A stretch of DNA of 64,000 nucleotides, taken from the NCBI GenBank assembly GCA_035610835.1, contig CM069453.1, positions 71,984,682-72,048,681 on the forward strand, read 5' to 3'. The position numbers were made by a program, and so were the translations under genes. The stretch's first letter is position 1, and each line of letters begins with the position of its first letter. Below the pieces are notes generated by a model that made no database searches, had not been told where the DNA came from, and was given only the letters and a program-made list of their open reading frames with translations. The stretch is from Ophiura sarsii (Eukaryota > Echinodermata > Ophiuroidea > Amphilepidida > Ophiuridae). Shown in pieces: positions 49,154 through 61,507 of this stretch.

Positions 49154-52100
49154 CATTTTAAAGAAAATCACGTTTTGACCCCTACAGACCCCCGTGTGAC
49201 CTTTGACCCAAAACTGTGAAGACCCTTTATGGAGGTCAGGTAGGGGGTCCTACTGACCAAGTCTGGTGAATGTATCATGTAAACTGTAGAAGTAGAAGCA
49301 TTTTAAAGAAAATCAAGTTTTGACCCCTACAGACTTTCGTGTGACCTTTGACCCAAAACTGTGAAGACCCTATATGGAAGTCAGGTAGGGGGTCCTACTG
49401 ACCAAGTCTGGTGAATGTAGCATGTAAACTGTAGGAGTAAAAGCATTTTAAAGAAAATCCATTTTAAAGAAAATCACGTTTTGAACCCTACAGACTTCCG
49501 TGTGACCTTTGACCCAAAACTGTGAAGACCCTATATGGAGGTCAGGTAGGGGGTCCTACTGACCAAGTCTGGTGAATGTAGCATGTAAACTGTAGGAGTA
49601 GAAGCATTTTACAGAAAATCACGTTTTGACTCCTACAGACCCCCGTGTGACCTTTGACCCAAAACTGTGAAGACCCTATATGGAGGTCAGGTAGGGGGTC
49701 CTACTGACCAAGTCTGGTGAATGTAGCATGTAAACTGTAGGAGTAGAAGCATTTTAAAGAAAATCCATTTTAAAGAAAATCACGTTTTGACCCCTACAGA
49801 CTTCCGTGTGACCTTTGACCCAAAACTGTGAAGACCCTATATGGAGGTCAGGTAGGGGGTCCTACTGACCAAGTCTGGTGAATGTAGCATGTAAACTGTA
49901 GGAGTAGAAGCATTTTAAAGAAAATCCATTTTAAAGAAAATCACGTTTTGACCCCTACAGACTTCCGTGTGACCTTTGACCCAAAACTGTGAAGACCCTA
50001 TATGGAGGTCAGGTAGGGGGTCCTACTGACCAAGTCTGGTGAATGTAGCATGTAAACTGTAGGAGTAGAAGCATTTTAAAGAAAATCACGTTTTGACCCC
50101 TACAGACCCCCGTGTGACCTTAGACCCAAAACTGTGAAGACCCTATATGGAGGTCAGGTAGGGGGTCCTACTGACCAAGTCTGGTGAATGTATCATGTAA
50201 ACTGTAGGAGTAGAAGCATTTTAAAGAAAATCAAGTTTTGACCCCTACAGACTTCCGTGTGACCTTTGACCCAAAACTGTGAAGACCCTATATGGAGGTC
50301 AGGTAGGGGGTCCTACTGACCAAGTCTGGTGAATGTAGCATGTAAACTGTAGGAGTAAAAGCATTTTAAAGAAAATCCATTTTAAAGAAAATCACGTTTT
50401 GAACCCTACAGACTTCCGTGTGACCTTTGACCCAAAACTGTGAAGACCCTATATGGAGGTCAGGTAGGGGGTCCTACTGACCAAGTCTGGTGAATGTAGC
50501 ATGTAAACTGTAGGAGTAGAAGCATTTTAAAGAAAATCACGTTTTGACTCCTACAGACCCCCGTGTGACCTTTGACCCAAAACTGTGAAGACCCTATATG
50601 GAGGTCAGGTAGGGGGTCCTACTGACCAAGTCTGGTGAATGTAGCATGTAAACTGTAGGAGTAGAAGCATTTTAAAGAAAATCCATTTTAAAGAAAATCA
50701 CGTTTTGACCCCTACAGACTTCCGTGTGACCTTTGACCCAAAACTGTGAAGACCCTATATGGAGGTCAGGTAGGGGGTCCTACTGACCAAGTCTGGTGAA
50801 TGTAGCATGTAAACTGTAGGAGTAGAAGCATTTTAAAGAAAATCACGTTTTGACCCCTACAGACCCCCGTGTGACCTTTGACCCAAAACTGTGAAGACCC
50901 TATATGGAGGTCAGGTAGGGGGTCCTACTGACCAAGTCTGGTGAATGTATCATGTAAACTGTAGGAGTAGAAGCATTTTAAAGAAAATCACGTTTTGACC
51001 CCTACAGACTTCCGTGTGACCTTTGACCCAAAACAGTGAAGACCCTATATGGAGGTCAGGTAGGGGGTCCTACTGACCAATTCTGGTGAATGTAGCATGT
51101 AAACTGTAGGAGTAGAAGCATTTTAAAGAAAATCACGTTTTGACCCCTACAGACCCCCGTGTGACCTTTGACCCAAAACTGTGAAGACCCTATATGGAGG
51201 TCAGGTAGGGGGTCCTACTGACCAAGTCTGGTGAATGTAGCATGTAAACTGTAGGAGTAGAAGCATTTTAAAGAAAATCCATTTTAAAGAAAATCACGTT
51301 TTGACCCCTACAGACCCCCGTGTGACCTTTGACCCAAAACTGTGAAGACCCTATATGGAGGTCAGGTAGGGGGTCCTACTGACCAAGTCTGGTGAATGTA
51401 TCATGTAAACTGTAGGAGTAGAAGTATTTTAAAGAAAATCCATTTTAAAGAAAATCACGTTTTGACCCCTACAGACCCCCGTGTGACCTTTGACCCAAAA
51501 CTGTGAAGACCCTATATGGAGGTCAGGTAGGGGGTCCTACTGACCAAGTCTGGTGAATGTATCATGTAAACTGTAGGAGAAGAAGCATTTTAAAGAAAAT
51601 CACGTTTTGACCCCTACAGACTTCCGTGTGACCTTTGACCCAAAACTGTGAAGACCCTATATGGAGGTCAGGTAGGGGGTCCTACTGACCAAGTCTGGTG
51701 AATGTAGCATGTAAACTGTAGGAGTAGAAGCATTTTAAAGAAAATCACGTTTTGACCCCTACAGACCCCCGTGTGACCTTTGACCCAAAACTGTGAAGAC
51801 CCTATATGGAGGTCAGGTAGGGGGTCCTACTGACCAAGTCTGGTGAATGTATCATGTAAACTGTAGGAGTAGAAGCATTTTAAAGAAAATCACGTTTTGA
51901 CCCCTACAGACTTCCGTGTGACCTTTGACCCAAAACAGTGAAGACCCTATATGGAGGTCAGGTAGGGGGTCCTACTGACCAATTCTGGTGAATGTAGCAT
52001 GTAAACTGTAGGAGTAGAAGCATTTTAAAGAAAATCACGTTTTGACCCCTACAGACCCCCGTGTGACCTTTGACCCAAAACTGTGAAGACCCTATATGGA

Positions 52101-53824
52101 GGTCAGGTAGGGGGTCCTACTGACCAAGTCTGGTGAATGTAGCATGTAAACTGTAGGAGTAGAAGCATTTTAAAGAAAATCCATTTTAAAGAAAATCACG
52201 TTTTGACCCCTACAGACTTCCGTGTGACCTTTGACCCAAAACTGTGAAGACCCTATATGGAGGTCAGGTAGGGGGTCCTACTGACCAAGTCTGGTGAATG
52301 TAGCATGTAAACTTTAGGAGTAGAAGCATTTTAAAGAAAATCACGTTTTGACCCCTACAGACCCCCGTGTGACCTTTGACCCAAAACTGTGAAGACCCTA
52401 TATGGAGGTCAGGTAGGGGGTCCTACTGACCAAGTCTGGTGAATGTATCATGTAAACTGTAGGAGTAGAAGCATTTTAAAGAAAATCCATTTTAAAGAAA
52501 ATCACGTTTTGACCCCTACAGACCCCCGTGTGACCTTTGACCCAAAACTGTGAAGACCCTATATGGAGGTCAGGTAGGGGGTCCTACTGACCAAGTCTGG
52601 TGAATGTATCATGTAAACTGTAGGAGTAGAAGCATTTTAAAGAAAATCAAGTTTTGACCCCTACAGACTTCCGTGTGACCTTTGACCCAAAACTGTGAAG
52701 ACTCTATATGGAGGTCAGGTAGGGGGTCCTACTGACCAAGTCTGGTGAATGTAGCATGTAAACTGTAAGAGTAGAAGCATTTTAAAGAAAATCACGTTTT
52801 GACCCCTACAGACCCCCGTGTGACCTTTGACCCAAAACTGTGAAGACCCTATATGGAGGTCAGGTAGGGGGTCCTACTGACCAAGTCTGGTGAATGTAGC
52901 ATGTAAACTGTAGGAGTAGAAGCATTTTAAAGAAAATCCATTTTAAAGAAAATCACGTTTTGACCCCTACAGACTTCCGTGTGACCTTTGACCCAAAACT
53001 GTGAAGACCCTATATGGAGGTCAGGTAGGGGGTCCTACTGACCAAGTCTGGTGAATGTAGCATGTAAACTGTAGGAGTAGAAGCATTTTAAAGAAAATCA
53101 CGTTTTGACCCCTACAGACCCCCGTGTGACCTTTGACCCAAAACTGTGAAGACCCTATATGGAGGTCAGGTAGGGGGTCCTACTGACCAAGTCTGGTGAA
53201 TGTATCATGTAAACTGTAGGAGTAGAAGCATTTTAAAGAAAATCACGTTTTGACCCCTACAGACTTCCGTGTGACCTTTGACCCAAAACAGTGAAGACCC
53301 TATATGGAGGTCAGGTAGGGGGTCCTACTGACCAATTCTGGTGAATGTAGCATGTAAACTGTAGGAGTAGAAGCATTTTAAAGAAAATCACGTTTTGACC
53401 CCTACAGACCCCCGTGTGACCTTTGACCCAAAACTGTGAAGACCCTATATGGAGGTCAGGTAGGGGGTCCTACTGACCAAGTCTGGTGAATGTAGCATGT
53501 AATCTGTAGGAGTAGAAGCATTTTAAAGAAAATCCATTTTAAAGAAAATCACGTTTTGACCCCTACAGACTTCCGTGTGACCTTTGACCCATAACTGTGA
53601 AGACCCTATATGGAGGTCAGGTAGGGGGTCCTACTGACCAAGTCTGGTGAATGTAGCATGTAAACTTTAGGAGTAGAAGCATTTTAAAGAAAATCACGTT
53701 TTGACCCCTACAGACCCCCGTGTGACCTTTGACCCAAAACTGTGAAGACCCTATATGGAGGTCAGGTAGGGGGTCCTACTGACCAAGTCTGGTGAATGTA
53801 TCATGTAAACTGTAGGAGTAGAAG
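49154..53824 (+). repeat. Mixed-order block of 31 monomers leading to the 29-mer family
   Basis: Monomer starts: 49154, 49299, 49444(L), 49605, 49750(L), 49911(L), 50072, 50217, 50362(L), 50523, 50668(L), 50829, 50974, 51119, 51264(L), 51425(L), 51586, 51731, 51876, 52021, 52166(L), 52327, 52472(L), 52633, 52778, 52923(L), 53084, 53229, 53374, 53519(L), 53680. The first part repeats the start of the 20-mer domain (18900-20107). From 50829 a four-unit theme appears repeatedly: CCCCC S, AAACAGTG/AATTCTGG S, CCCCC S, then L (51264, 52166, 53519). In the later themes the L often ends in ACTTTAGG. Confidence 0.87.
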
Positions 53825-56800
53825 TATTTTAAATAAAATCCATTTTAAAGAAAATCACGTTTTGACCCCTACAGACTTCCGTGTGACCTTTGACCCAAAA
53901 CTGTGAAGACCCTATATGGAGGTCAGGTAGGGGGTCCTACTGACCAAGTCTGGTGAATGTATCATGTAAACTGTAGGAGTAGAAGCATTTTAAAGAAAAT
54001 CCATTTTAAAGAAAATCACTTTTTGACCCCTACAGACTTCCGTGTGACCTTTGACCTAAAATTGTGAAGACCCTATATGGAGGTCAGGTAGGGGGTCCTA
54101 CTGACCAAGTCTGGTGAATGTAGCATGTAAACTGTAGGAGTAGAAGCATTTTAAAGAAAATCACGTTTTGACCCCTACAGACCCCCGTGTGACCTTTGAC
54201 CCAAAACTGTGAAGACCCTATATGGAGGTCAGGTAGGGGGTCCTACTGACCAAGTCTGGTGAATGTATCATGTAAACTGTAGGAGTAGAAGCATTTTAAA
54301 GAAAATCAAGTTTTGACCCCTACAGACTTCCGTGTGACCTTTGACCCAAAACTGTGAAGACCCTATATGGAGGTCAGGTAGGGGATCCTACTGACCAAGT
54401 CTGGTGAATGTAGCATGTAAACTGTAGGAGTAGAAGCATTTTAAAGAAAATCACGTTTTGACCCCTACAGACCCCCGTGTGACCTTTGACCCAAAACTGT
54501 GAAGACCCTATATGGAGGTCAGGTAGGGGGTCCTACTGACCAAGTCTGGTGAATGTATCATGTAAACTGTAGGAGTAGAAGCATTTTAAAGAAAATCAAG
54601 TTTTGACCCCTACAGACTTCCGTGTGACCTTTGACCCAAAACTGTGAAGACCCTATATGGAGGTCAGGTAGGGGGTCCTACTGACCAAGTCTGGTGAATG
54701 TAGCATGTAAACTGTAGGAGTAAAAGCATTTTAAAGAAAATCCATTTTAAAGAAAATCACGTTTTGAACCCTACAGACTTCCGTGTGACCTTTGACCCAA
54801 AACTGTGAAGACCCTATATGGAGGTCAGGTAGGGGGTCCTACTGACCAAGTCTGGTGAATGTAGCATGTAAACTGTAGGAGTAGAAGCATTTTAAAGAAA
54901 ATCACGTTTTGACTCCTACAGACCCCCGTGTGACCTTTGACCCAAAACTGTGAAGACCCTATATGGAGGTCAGGTAGGGGGTCCTACTGACCAAGTCTGG
55001 TGAATGTAGCATGTAAACTGTAGGAGTAGAAGCATTTTAAAGAAAATCCATTTTAAAGAAAATCACGTTTTGACCCCTACATACTTCCGTGTGACCTTTG
55101 ACCCAAAACTGTGAAGACCCTATATGGAGGTCAGGTAGGGGGTCCTTCTGACCAAGTCTGGTGAATGTAGCATGTAAACTGTAGGAGTAGAAGCATTTTA
55201 AAGAAAATCACGTTTTGACCCCTACAGACCCCCGTGTGACCTTTGACCCAAAACTGTGAAGACCCTATATGGAGGTCAGGTAGGGGGTCCTACTGACCAA
55301 GTCTGGTGAATGTATCATGTAAACTGTAGGAGTAGAAGCATTTTAAAGAAAATCACGTTTTGACCCCTACAGACTTCCGTGTGACCTTTGACCCAAAACA
55401 GTGAAGACCCTATATGGAGGTCAGGTAGGGGGTCTTACTGACCAATTCTGGTGAATGTAGCATGTAAACTGTAGGAGTAGAAGCATTTTAAAGAAAATCA
55501 CGTTTTGACCCCTACAGACCCCCGTGTGACCTTTGACCCAAAACTGTGAAGACCCTATATGGAGGTCAGGTAGGGGGTCCTACTGACCAAGTCTGGTGAA
55601 TGTAGCATGTAAACTGTAGGAGTAGAAGCATTTTAAAGAAAATCCATTTTAAAGAAAATCACGTTTTGACCCCTACAGACTTCCGTGTGACCTTTGACCC
55701 AAAACTGTGAAGACCCTATATGGAGGTCAGGTAGGGGGTCCTACTGACCAAGTCTGGTGAATGTAGCATGTAAACTTTAGAAGTAGAAGCATTTTAAAGA
55801 AAATCACGTTTTGACCCCTACAGACCCCCGTGTGACCTTTGACCCAAAACTGTGAAGACCCTATATGGAGGTCAGGTAGGGGGTCCTACTGACCAAGTCT
55901 GGTGAATGTATCATGTAAACTGTAGGAGTAGAAGTATTTTAAAGAAAATCCATTTTAAAGAAAATCACGTTTTGACCCCTACAGACCCCCGTGTGACCTT
56001 TGACCCAAAACTGTGAAGACCCTATATGGAGGTCAGGTAGGGGGTCCTACTGACCAAGTCTGGTGAATGTATCATGTAAACTGTAGGAGTAGAAGCATTT
56101 TAAAGAAAATCACGTTTTGACCCCTACAGACTTCCGTGTGACCTTTGACCCAAAACTGTGAAGACCCTATATGGAGGTCAGGTAGGGGGTCCTACTGACC
56201 AAGTCTATTGAATGTAGCATGTAAACTGTAGGAGTAGAAGCATTTTAAAGAAAATCACGTTTTGACCCCTACAGACCCCCGTGTGACCTTTGACCCAAAA
56301 CTGTGAAGACCCTATATGGAGGTCAGGTAGGGGGTCCTACTGACCAAGTCTGGTGAATGTATCATGTAAACTGTAGGAGTAGAAGCATTTTAAAGAAAAT
56401 CACGTTTTGACCCCTACAGACTTCCGTGTGACCTTTGACCCAAAACAGTGAAGACCCTATATGGAGGTCAGGTAGGGGGTCCTACTGACCAATTCTGGTG
56501 AATGTAGCATGTAAACTGTAGGAGTAGAAGCATTTTAAAGAAAATCACGTTTTGACCCCTACAGACCCCCGTGTGACCTTTGACCCAAAACTGTGAAGAC
56601 CCTATATGGAGGTCAGGTAGGGGGTCCTACTGACCAAGTCTGGTGAATGTAGCATGTAAACTGTAGGAGTAGAAGCATTTTAAAGAAAATCCATTTTAAA
56701 GAAAATCACGTTTTGACCCCTACAGACTTCCGTGTGACCTTTGACCCAAAACTGTGAAGACCCTATATGGAGGTCAGGTAGGGGGTCCTACTGACCAAGT

Positions 56801-58189
56801 CTGGTGAATGTAGCATGTAAACTTTAGGAGTAGAAGCATTTTAAAGAAAATCACGTTTTGACCCCTACAGACCCCCGTGTGACCTTTGACCCAAAACTGT
56901 GAAGACCCTATATGGAGGTCAGGTAGGGGGTCCTACTGACCAAGTCTGGTGAATGTATCATGTAAACTGTAGGAGTAGAAGCATTTTAAAGAAAATCCAT
57001 TTTAAAGAAAATCACGTTTTGACCCCTACAGACCCCCGTGTGACCTTTGACCCAAAACTGTGAAGACCCTATATGGAGGTCAGGTAGGGGGTCCTACTGA
57101 CCAAGTCTGGTGAATGTATCATGTAAACTGTAGGAGTAGAAGCATTTTAAAGAAAATCAAGTTTTGACCCCTACAGACTTCCGTGTGACCTTTGACCCAA
57201 AACTGTGAAGACTCTATATGGAGGTCAGGTAGGGGGTCCTACTGACCAAGTCTGGTGAATGTAGCATGTAAACTGTAGGAGTAGAAGCATTTTAAAGAAA
57301 ATCCATTTTAAAGAAAATCACGTTTTGACCCCTACAGACTTCCGTGTGACCTTTGACCCAAAACTGTGAAGACCCTATATGGAGGTCAGGTAGGGGGTCC
57401 TACTGACCAAGTCTGGTGAATGTAGCATGTAAACTGTAGGAGTAGAAGCATTTTAAAGAAAATCACGTTTTGACCCCTACAGACCCCCGTGTGACCTTTG
57501 ACCCAAAACTGTGAAGACCCTATATGGAGGTCAGGTAGGGGGTCCTACTGACCAAGTCTGGTGAATGTATCATGTAAACTGTAGGAGTAGAAGCATTTTA
57601 AAGAAAATCACGTTTTGATCCCTACAGACTTCCGTGTGACCTTTGACCCAAAACAGTGAAGACCCTATATGGAGGTCAGGTAGGGGGTCCTACTGACCAA
57701 TTCTGGTGAATGTAGCATGTAAACTGTAGGAGTAGAAGCATTTTAAAGAAAATCACGTTTTGACCCCTACAGACCCCCGTGTGACCTTTGACCCAAAACT
57801 GTGAAGACCCTATATGGAGGTCAGGTAGGGGGTCCTACTGACCAAGTCTGGTGAATGTAGCATGTAATCTGTAGGAGTAGAAGCATTTTAAAGAAAATCC
57901 ATTTTAAAGAAAATCACGTTTTGACCCCTACAGACTTCCGTGTGACCTTTGACCCATAACTGTGAAGACCCTATATGGAGGTCAGGTAGGGGGTCCTACT
58001 GACCAAGTCTGGTGAATGTAGCATGTAAACTTTAGGAGTAGAAGCATTTTAAAGAAAATCACGTTTTGACCCCTACAGACCCCCGTGTGACCTTTGACCC
58101 AAAACTGTGAAGACCCTATATGGAGGTCAGGTAGGGGGTCCTACTGACCAAGTCTGGTGAATGTATCATGTAAACTGTAGGAGTAGAAG
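53825..58189 (+). repeat. 29-mer higher-order repeat, copy 1 (4365 bp)
   Basis: Monomer starts: 53825(L), 53986(L), 54147, 54292, 54437, 54582, 54727(L), 54888, 55033(L), 55194, 55339, 55484, 55629(L), 55790, 55935(L), 56096, 56241, 56386, 56531, 56676(L), 56837, 56982(L), 57143, 57288(L), 57449, 57594, 57739, 57884(L), 58045. Nineteen S and ten L units give 4365 bp. Markers recurring in the next copy: TCACTTTTTGACC with CCTAAAATTG at the second unit and GGGGATCC at the fourth. Three copies of the CCCCC / AAACAGTG / CCCCC / L theme are nested inside. Confidence 0.92.
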
Positions 58190-61100
58190 TATTTTAAATA
58201 AAATCCATTTTAAAGAAAATCACGTTTTGACCCCTACAGACTTCCGTGTGACCTTTGACCCAAAACTGTGAAGACCCTATATGGAGGTCAGGTAGGGGGT
58301 CCTACTGACCAAGTCTGGTGAATGTATCATGTAAACTGTAGGAGTAGAAGCATTTTAAAGAAAATCCATTTTAAAGAAAATCACTTTTTGACCCCTACAG
58401 ACTTCCGTGTGACCTTTGACCTAAAATTGTGAAGACCCTATATGGAGGTCAGGTAGGGGGTCCTACTGACCAAGTCTGGTGAATGTAGCATGTAAACTGT
58501 AGGAGTAGAAGCATTTTAAAGAAAATCACGTTTTGACCCCTACAGACCCCCGTGTGACCTTTGACCCAAAACTGTGAAGACCCTATATGGAGGTCAGGTA
58601 GGGGGTCCTACTGACCAAGTCTGGTGAATGTATCATGTAAACTGTAGGAGTAGAAGCATTTTAAAGAAAATCAAGTTTTGACCCCTACAGACTTCCGTGT
58701 GACCTTTGACCCAAAACTGTGAAGACCCTATATGGAGGTCAGGTAGGGGATCCTACTGACCAAGTCTGGTGAATGTAGCATGTAAACTGTAGGAGTAGAA
58801 GCATTTTAAAGAAAATCACGTTTTGACCCCTACAGACCCCCGTGTGACCTTTGACCCAAAACTGTGAAGACCCTATATGGAGGTCAGGTAGGGGGTCCTA
58901 CTGACCAAGTCTGGTGAATGTATCATGTAAACTGTAGGAGTAGAAGCATTTTAAAGAAAATCAAGTTTTGACCCCTACAGACTTCCGTGTGACCTTTGAC
59001 CCAAAACTGTGAAGACCCTATATGGAGGTCAGGTAGGGGGTCCTACTGACCAAGTCTGGTGAATGTAGCATGTAAACTGTAGGAGTAAAAGCATTTTAAA
59101 GAAAATCCATTTTAAAGAAAATCACGTCTTGAACCCTACAGACTTCCGTGTGACCTTTGACCCAAAACTGTGAAGACCCTATATGGAGGTCAGGTAGGGG
59201 GTCCTACTGACCAAGTCTGGTGAATGTAGCATGTAAACTGTAGGAGTAGAAGCATTTTAAAGAAAATCACGTTTTGACTCCTACAGACCCCCGTGTGACC
59301 TTTGACCCAAAACTGTGAAGACCCTATATGGAGGTCAGGTAGGGGGTCCTACTGACCAAGTCTGGTGAATGTAGCATGTAAACTGTAGGAGTAGAAGCAT
59401 TTTAAAGAAAATCCATTTTAAAGAAAATCACGTTTTGACCCCTACAGACGTCCGTGTGACCTTTGACCCAAAACTGTGAAGACCCTATATGGAGGTCAGG
59501 TAGGGGGTCCTACTGACCAAGTCTGGTGAATGTAGCATGTAAACTGTAGGAGTAGAAGCATTTTAAAGAAAATCACGTTTTGACCCCTACAGACCCCCGT
59601 GTGACCTTTGACCCAAAACTGTGAAGACCCTATATGGAGGTCAGGTAGGGGGTCCTACTGACCAATTCTGGTGAATGTATCATGTAAACTGTAGGAGTAG
59701 AAGCATTTTAAAGAAAATCACGTTTTGACCCCTACAGACTTCCGTGTGACCTTTGACCCAAAACAGTGAAGACCCTATATGGAGGTCAGGTAGGGGGTCC
59801 TACTGACCAATTCTGGTGAATGTAGCATGTAAACTGTAGGAGTAGAAGCATTTTAAAGAAAATCATGTTTTGACCCCTACAGACCCCCGTGTGACCTTTG
59901 ACCCAAAACTGTGAAGACCCTATATGGAGGTCAGGTAGGGGGTCCTACTGACCAAGTCTGGTGAATGTAGCATGTAAACTGTAGGAGTAGAAGCATTTTA
60001 AAGAAAATCCATTTTAAAGAAAATCACGTTTTGACCCCTACAGACTTCCGTGTGACCTTTGACCCAAAACTGTGAAGACCCTATATGGAGGTCAGGTAGG
60101 GGGTCCTACTGACCAAGTCTGGTGAATGTAGCATGTAAACTTTAGGAGTAGAAGCATTTTAAAGAAAATCACGTTTTGACCCCTACAGACCCCCGTGTGA
60201 CCTTTGACCCAAAACTGTGAAGACCCTATATGGAGGTCAGGTAGGGGGTCCTACTGACTAAGTCTGGTGAATGTAGCATGTAAACTGTAGGAGTAGAAGC
60301 ATTTTAAAGAAAATCCATTTTAAAGAAAATCACGTTTTGACCCCTACAGACTTCCGTGTGACCTTTGACCCAAAACTGTGAAGACCCTATATGGAGGTCA
60401 GGTAGGGGGTCCTACTGACCAAGTCTGGTGAATGTATCATGTAAACTGTAGGAGTAGAAGCATTTTAAAGAAAATCAAGTTTTGACCCCTACAGACTTCC
60501 GTGTGACCTTTGACCCAAAACTGTGAAGACCCTATATGGAGGTCAGGTAGGGGGTCCTACTGACCAAGTCTGGTGAATGTAGCATGTAAACTGTAGGAGT
60601 AGAAGCATTTTAAAGAAAATCACGTTTTGACCCCTACAGACCCCCGTGTGACCTTTGACCCAAAACTGTGAAGACCCTATATGGAGGTCAGGTAGGGGGT
60701 CCTACTGACCAAGTCTGGTGAATGTATCATGTAAACTGTAGGAGTAGAAGCATTTTAAAGAAAATCACGTTTTGACCCCTACAGACTTCCGTGTGACCTT
60801 TGACCCAAAACAGTGAAAACCCTATATGGAGGTCAGGTAGGGGGTCCTACTGACCAAGTCTGGTGAATGTATCATGTAAACTGTAGGAGTAGAAGCATTT
60901 TAAAGAAAATCACGTTTTGACCCCTACAGACTTCCGTGTGACCTTTGACCCAAAACAGTGAAAACCCTATATGGAGGTCAGGTAGGGGGTCCTACTGACC
61001 AAGTCTGGTGAATGTATCATGTAAACTGTAGGAGTAGAAGTATTTTAAATAAAATCCATTTTAAAGAAAATCACGTTTTGACCCCTACAGACTTCCGTGT

Positions 61101-61507
61101 GACCTTTGACCCAAAACTATGAAGACCCTATATGGAGGTCAGGTAGGGGGTCCTACTGACCAAGTCTGGTGAATGTATCATGTAAACTGTAGGAGTAGAA
61201 GCATTTTAAAGAAAATCCATTTTAAAGAAAATCACGTTTTGACCCCTACAGACTTCCGTGTGACCTTTGACCTAAAACTGTGAAGACCCTATATGGAGGT
61301 CAGGTAGGGGGTCCTACTGACCAAGTCTGGTGAATGTAGCATGTAAACTTTAGGAGTAGAAGCATTTTAAAGAAAATCACGTTTTGACCCCTACAGACCC
61401 CCGTGTGACCTTTGACCCAAAACTGTGAAGACCCTATATGGAGGTCAGGTAGGGGGTCCTACTGACCAAGTCTGGTGAATGTATCATGTAAACTGTAGGA
61501 GTAGAAG
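58190..61507 (+). repeat. 29-mer family, copy 2, reduced to 22 monomers (3318 bp)
   Basis: Monomer starts: 58190(L), 58351(L), 58512, 58657, 58802, 58947, 59092(L), 59253, 59398(L), 59559, 59704, 59849, 59994(L), 60155, 60300(L), 60461, 60606, 60751, 60896, 61041(L), 61202(L), 61363. It starts with the same markers as copy 1 and differs in length by 1047 bp, exactly seven monomers (five S and two L). Units at 60751 and 60896 are adjacent near-twins (AAACAGTGAAAACC). New variants CGTCTTGAACC (59092) and AGACGTCC (59398) are inherited by the next copy. Confidence 0.92.
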
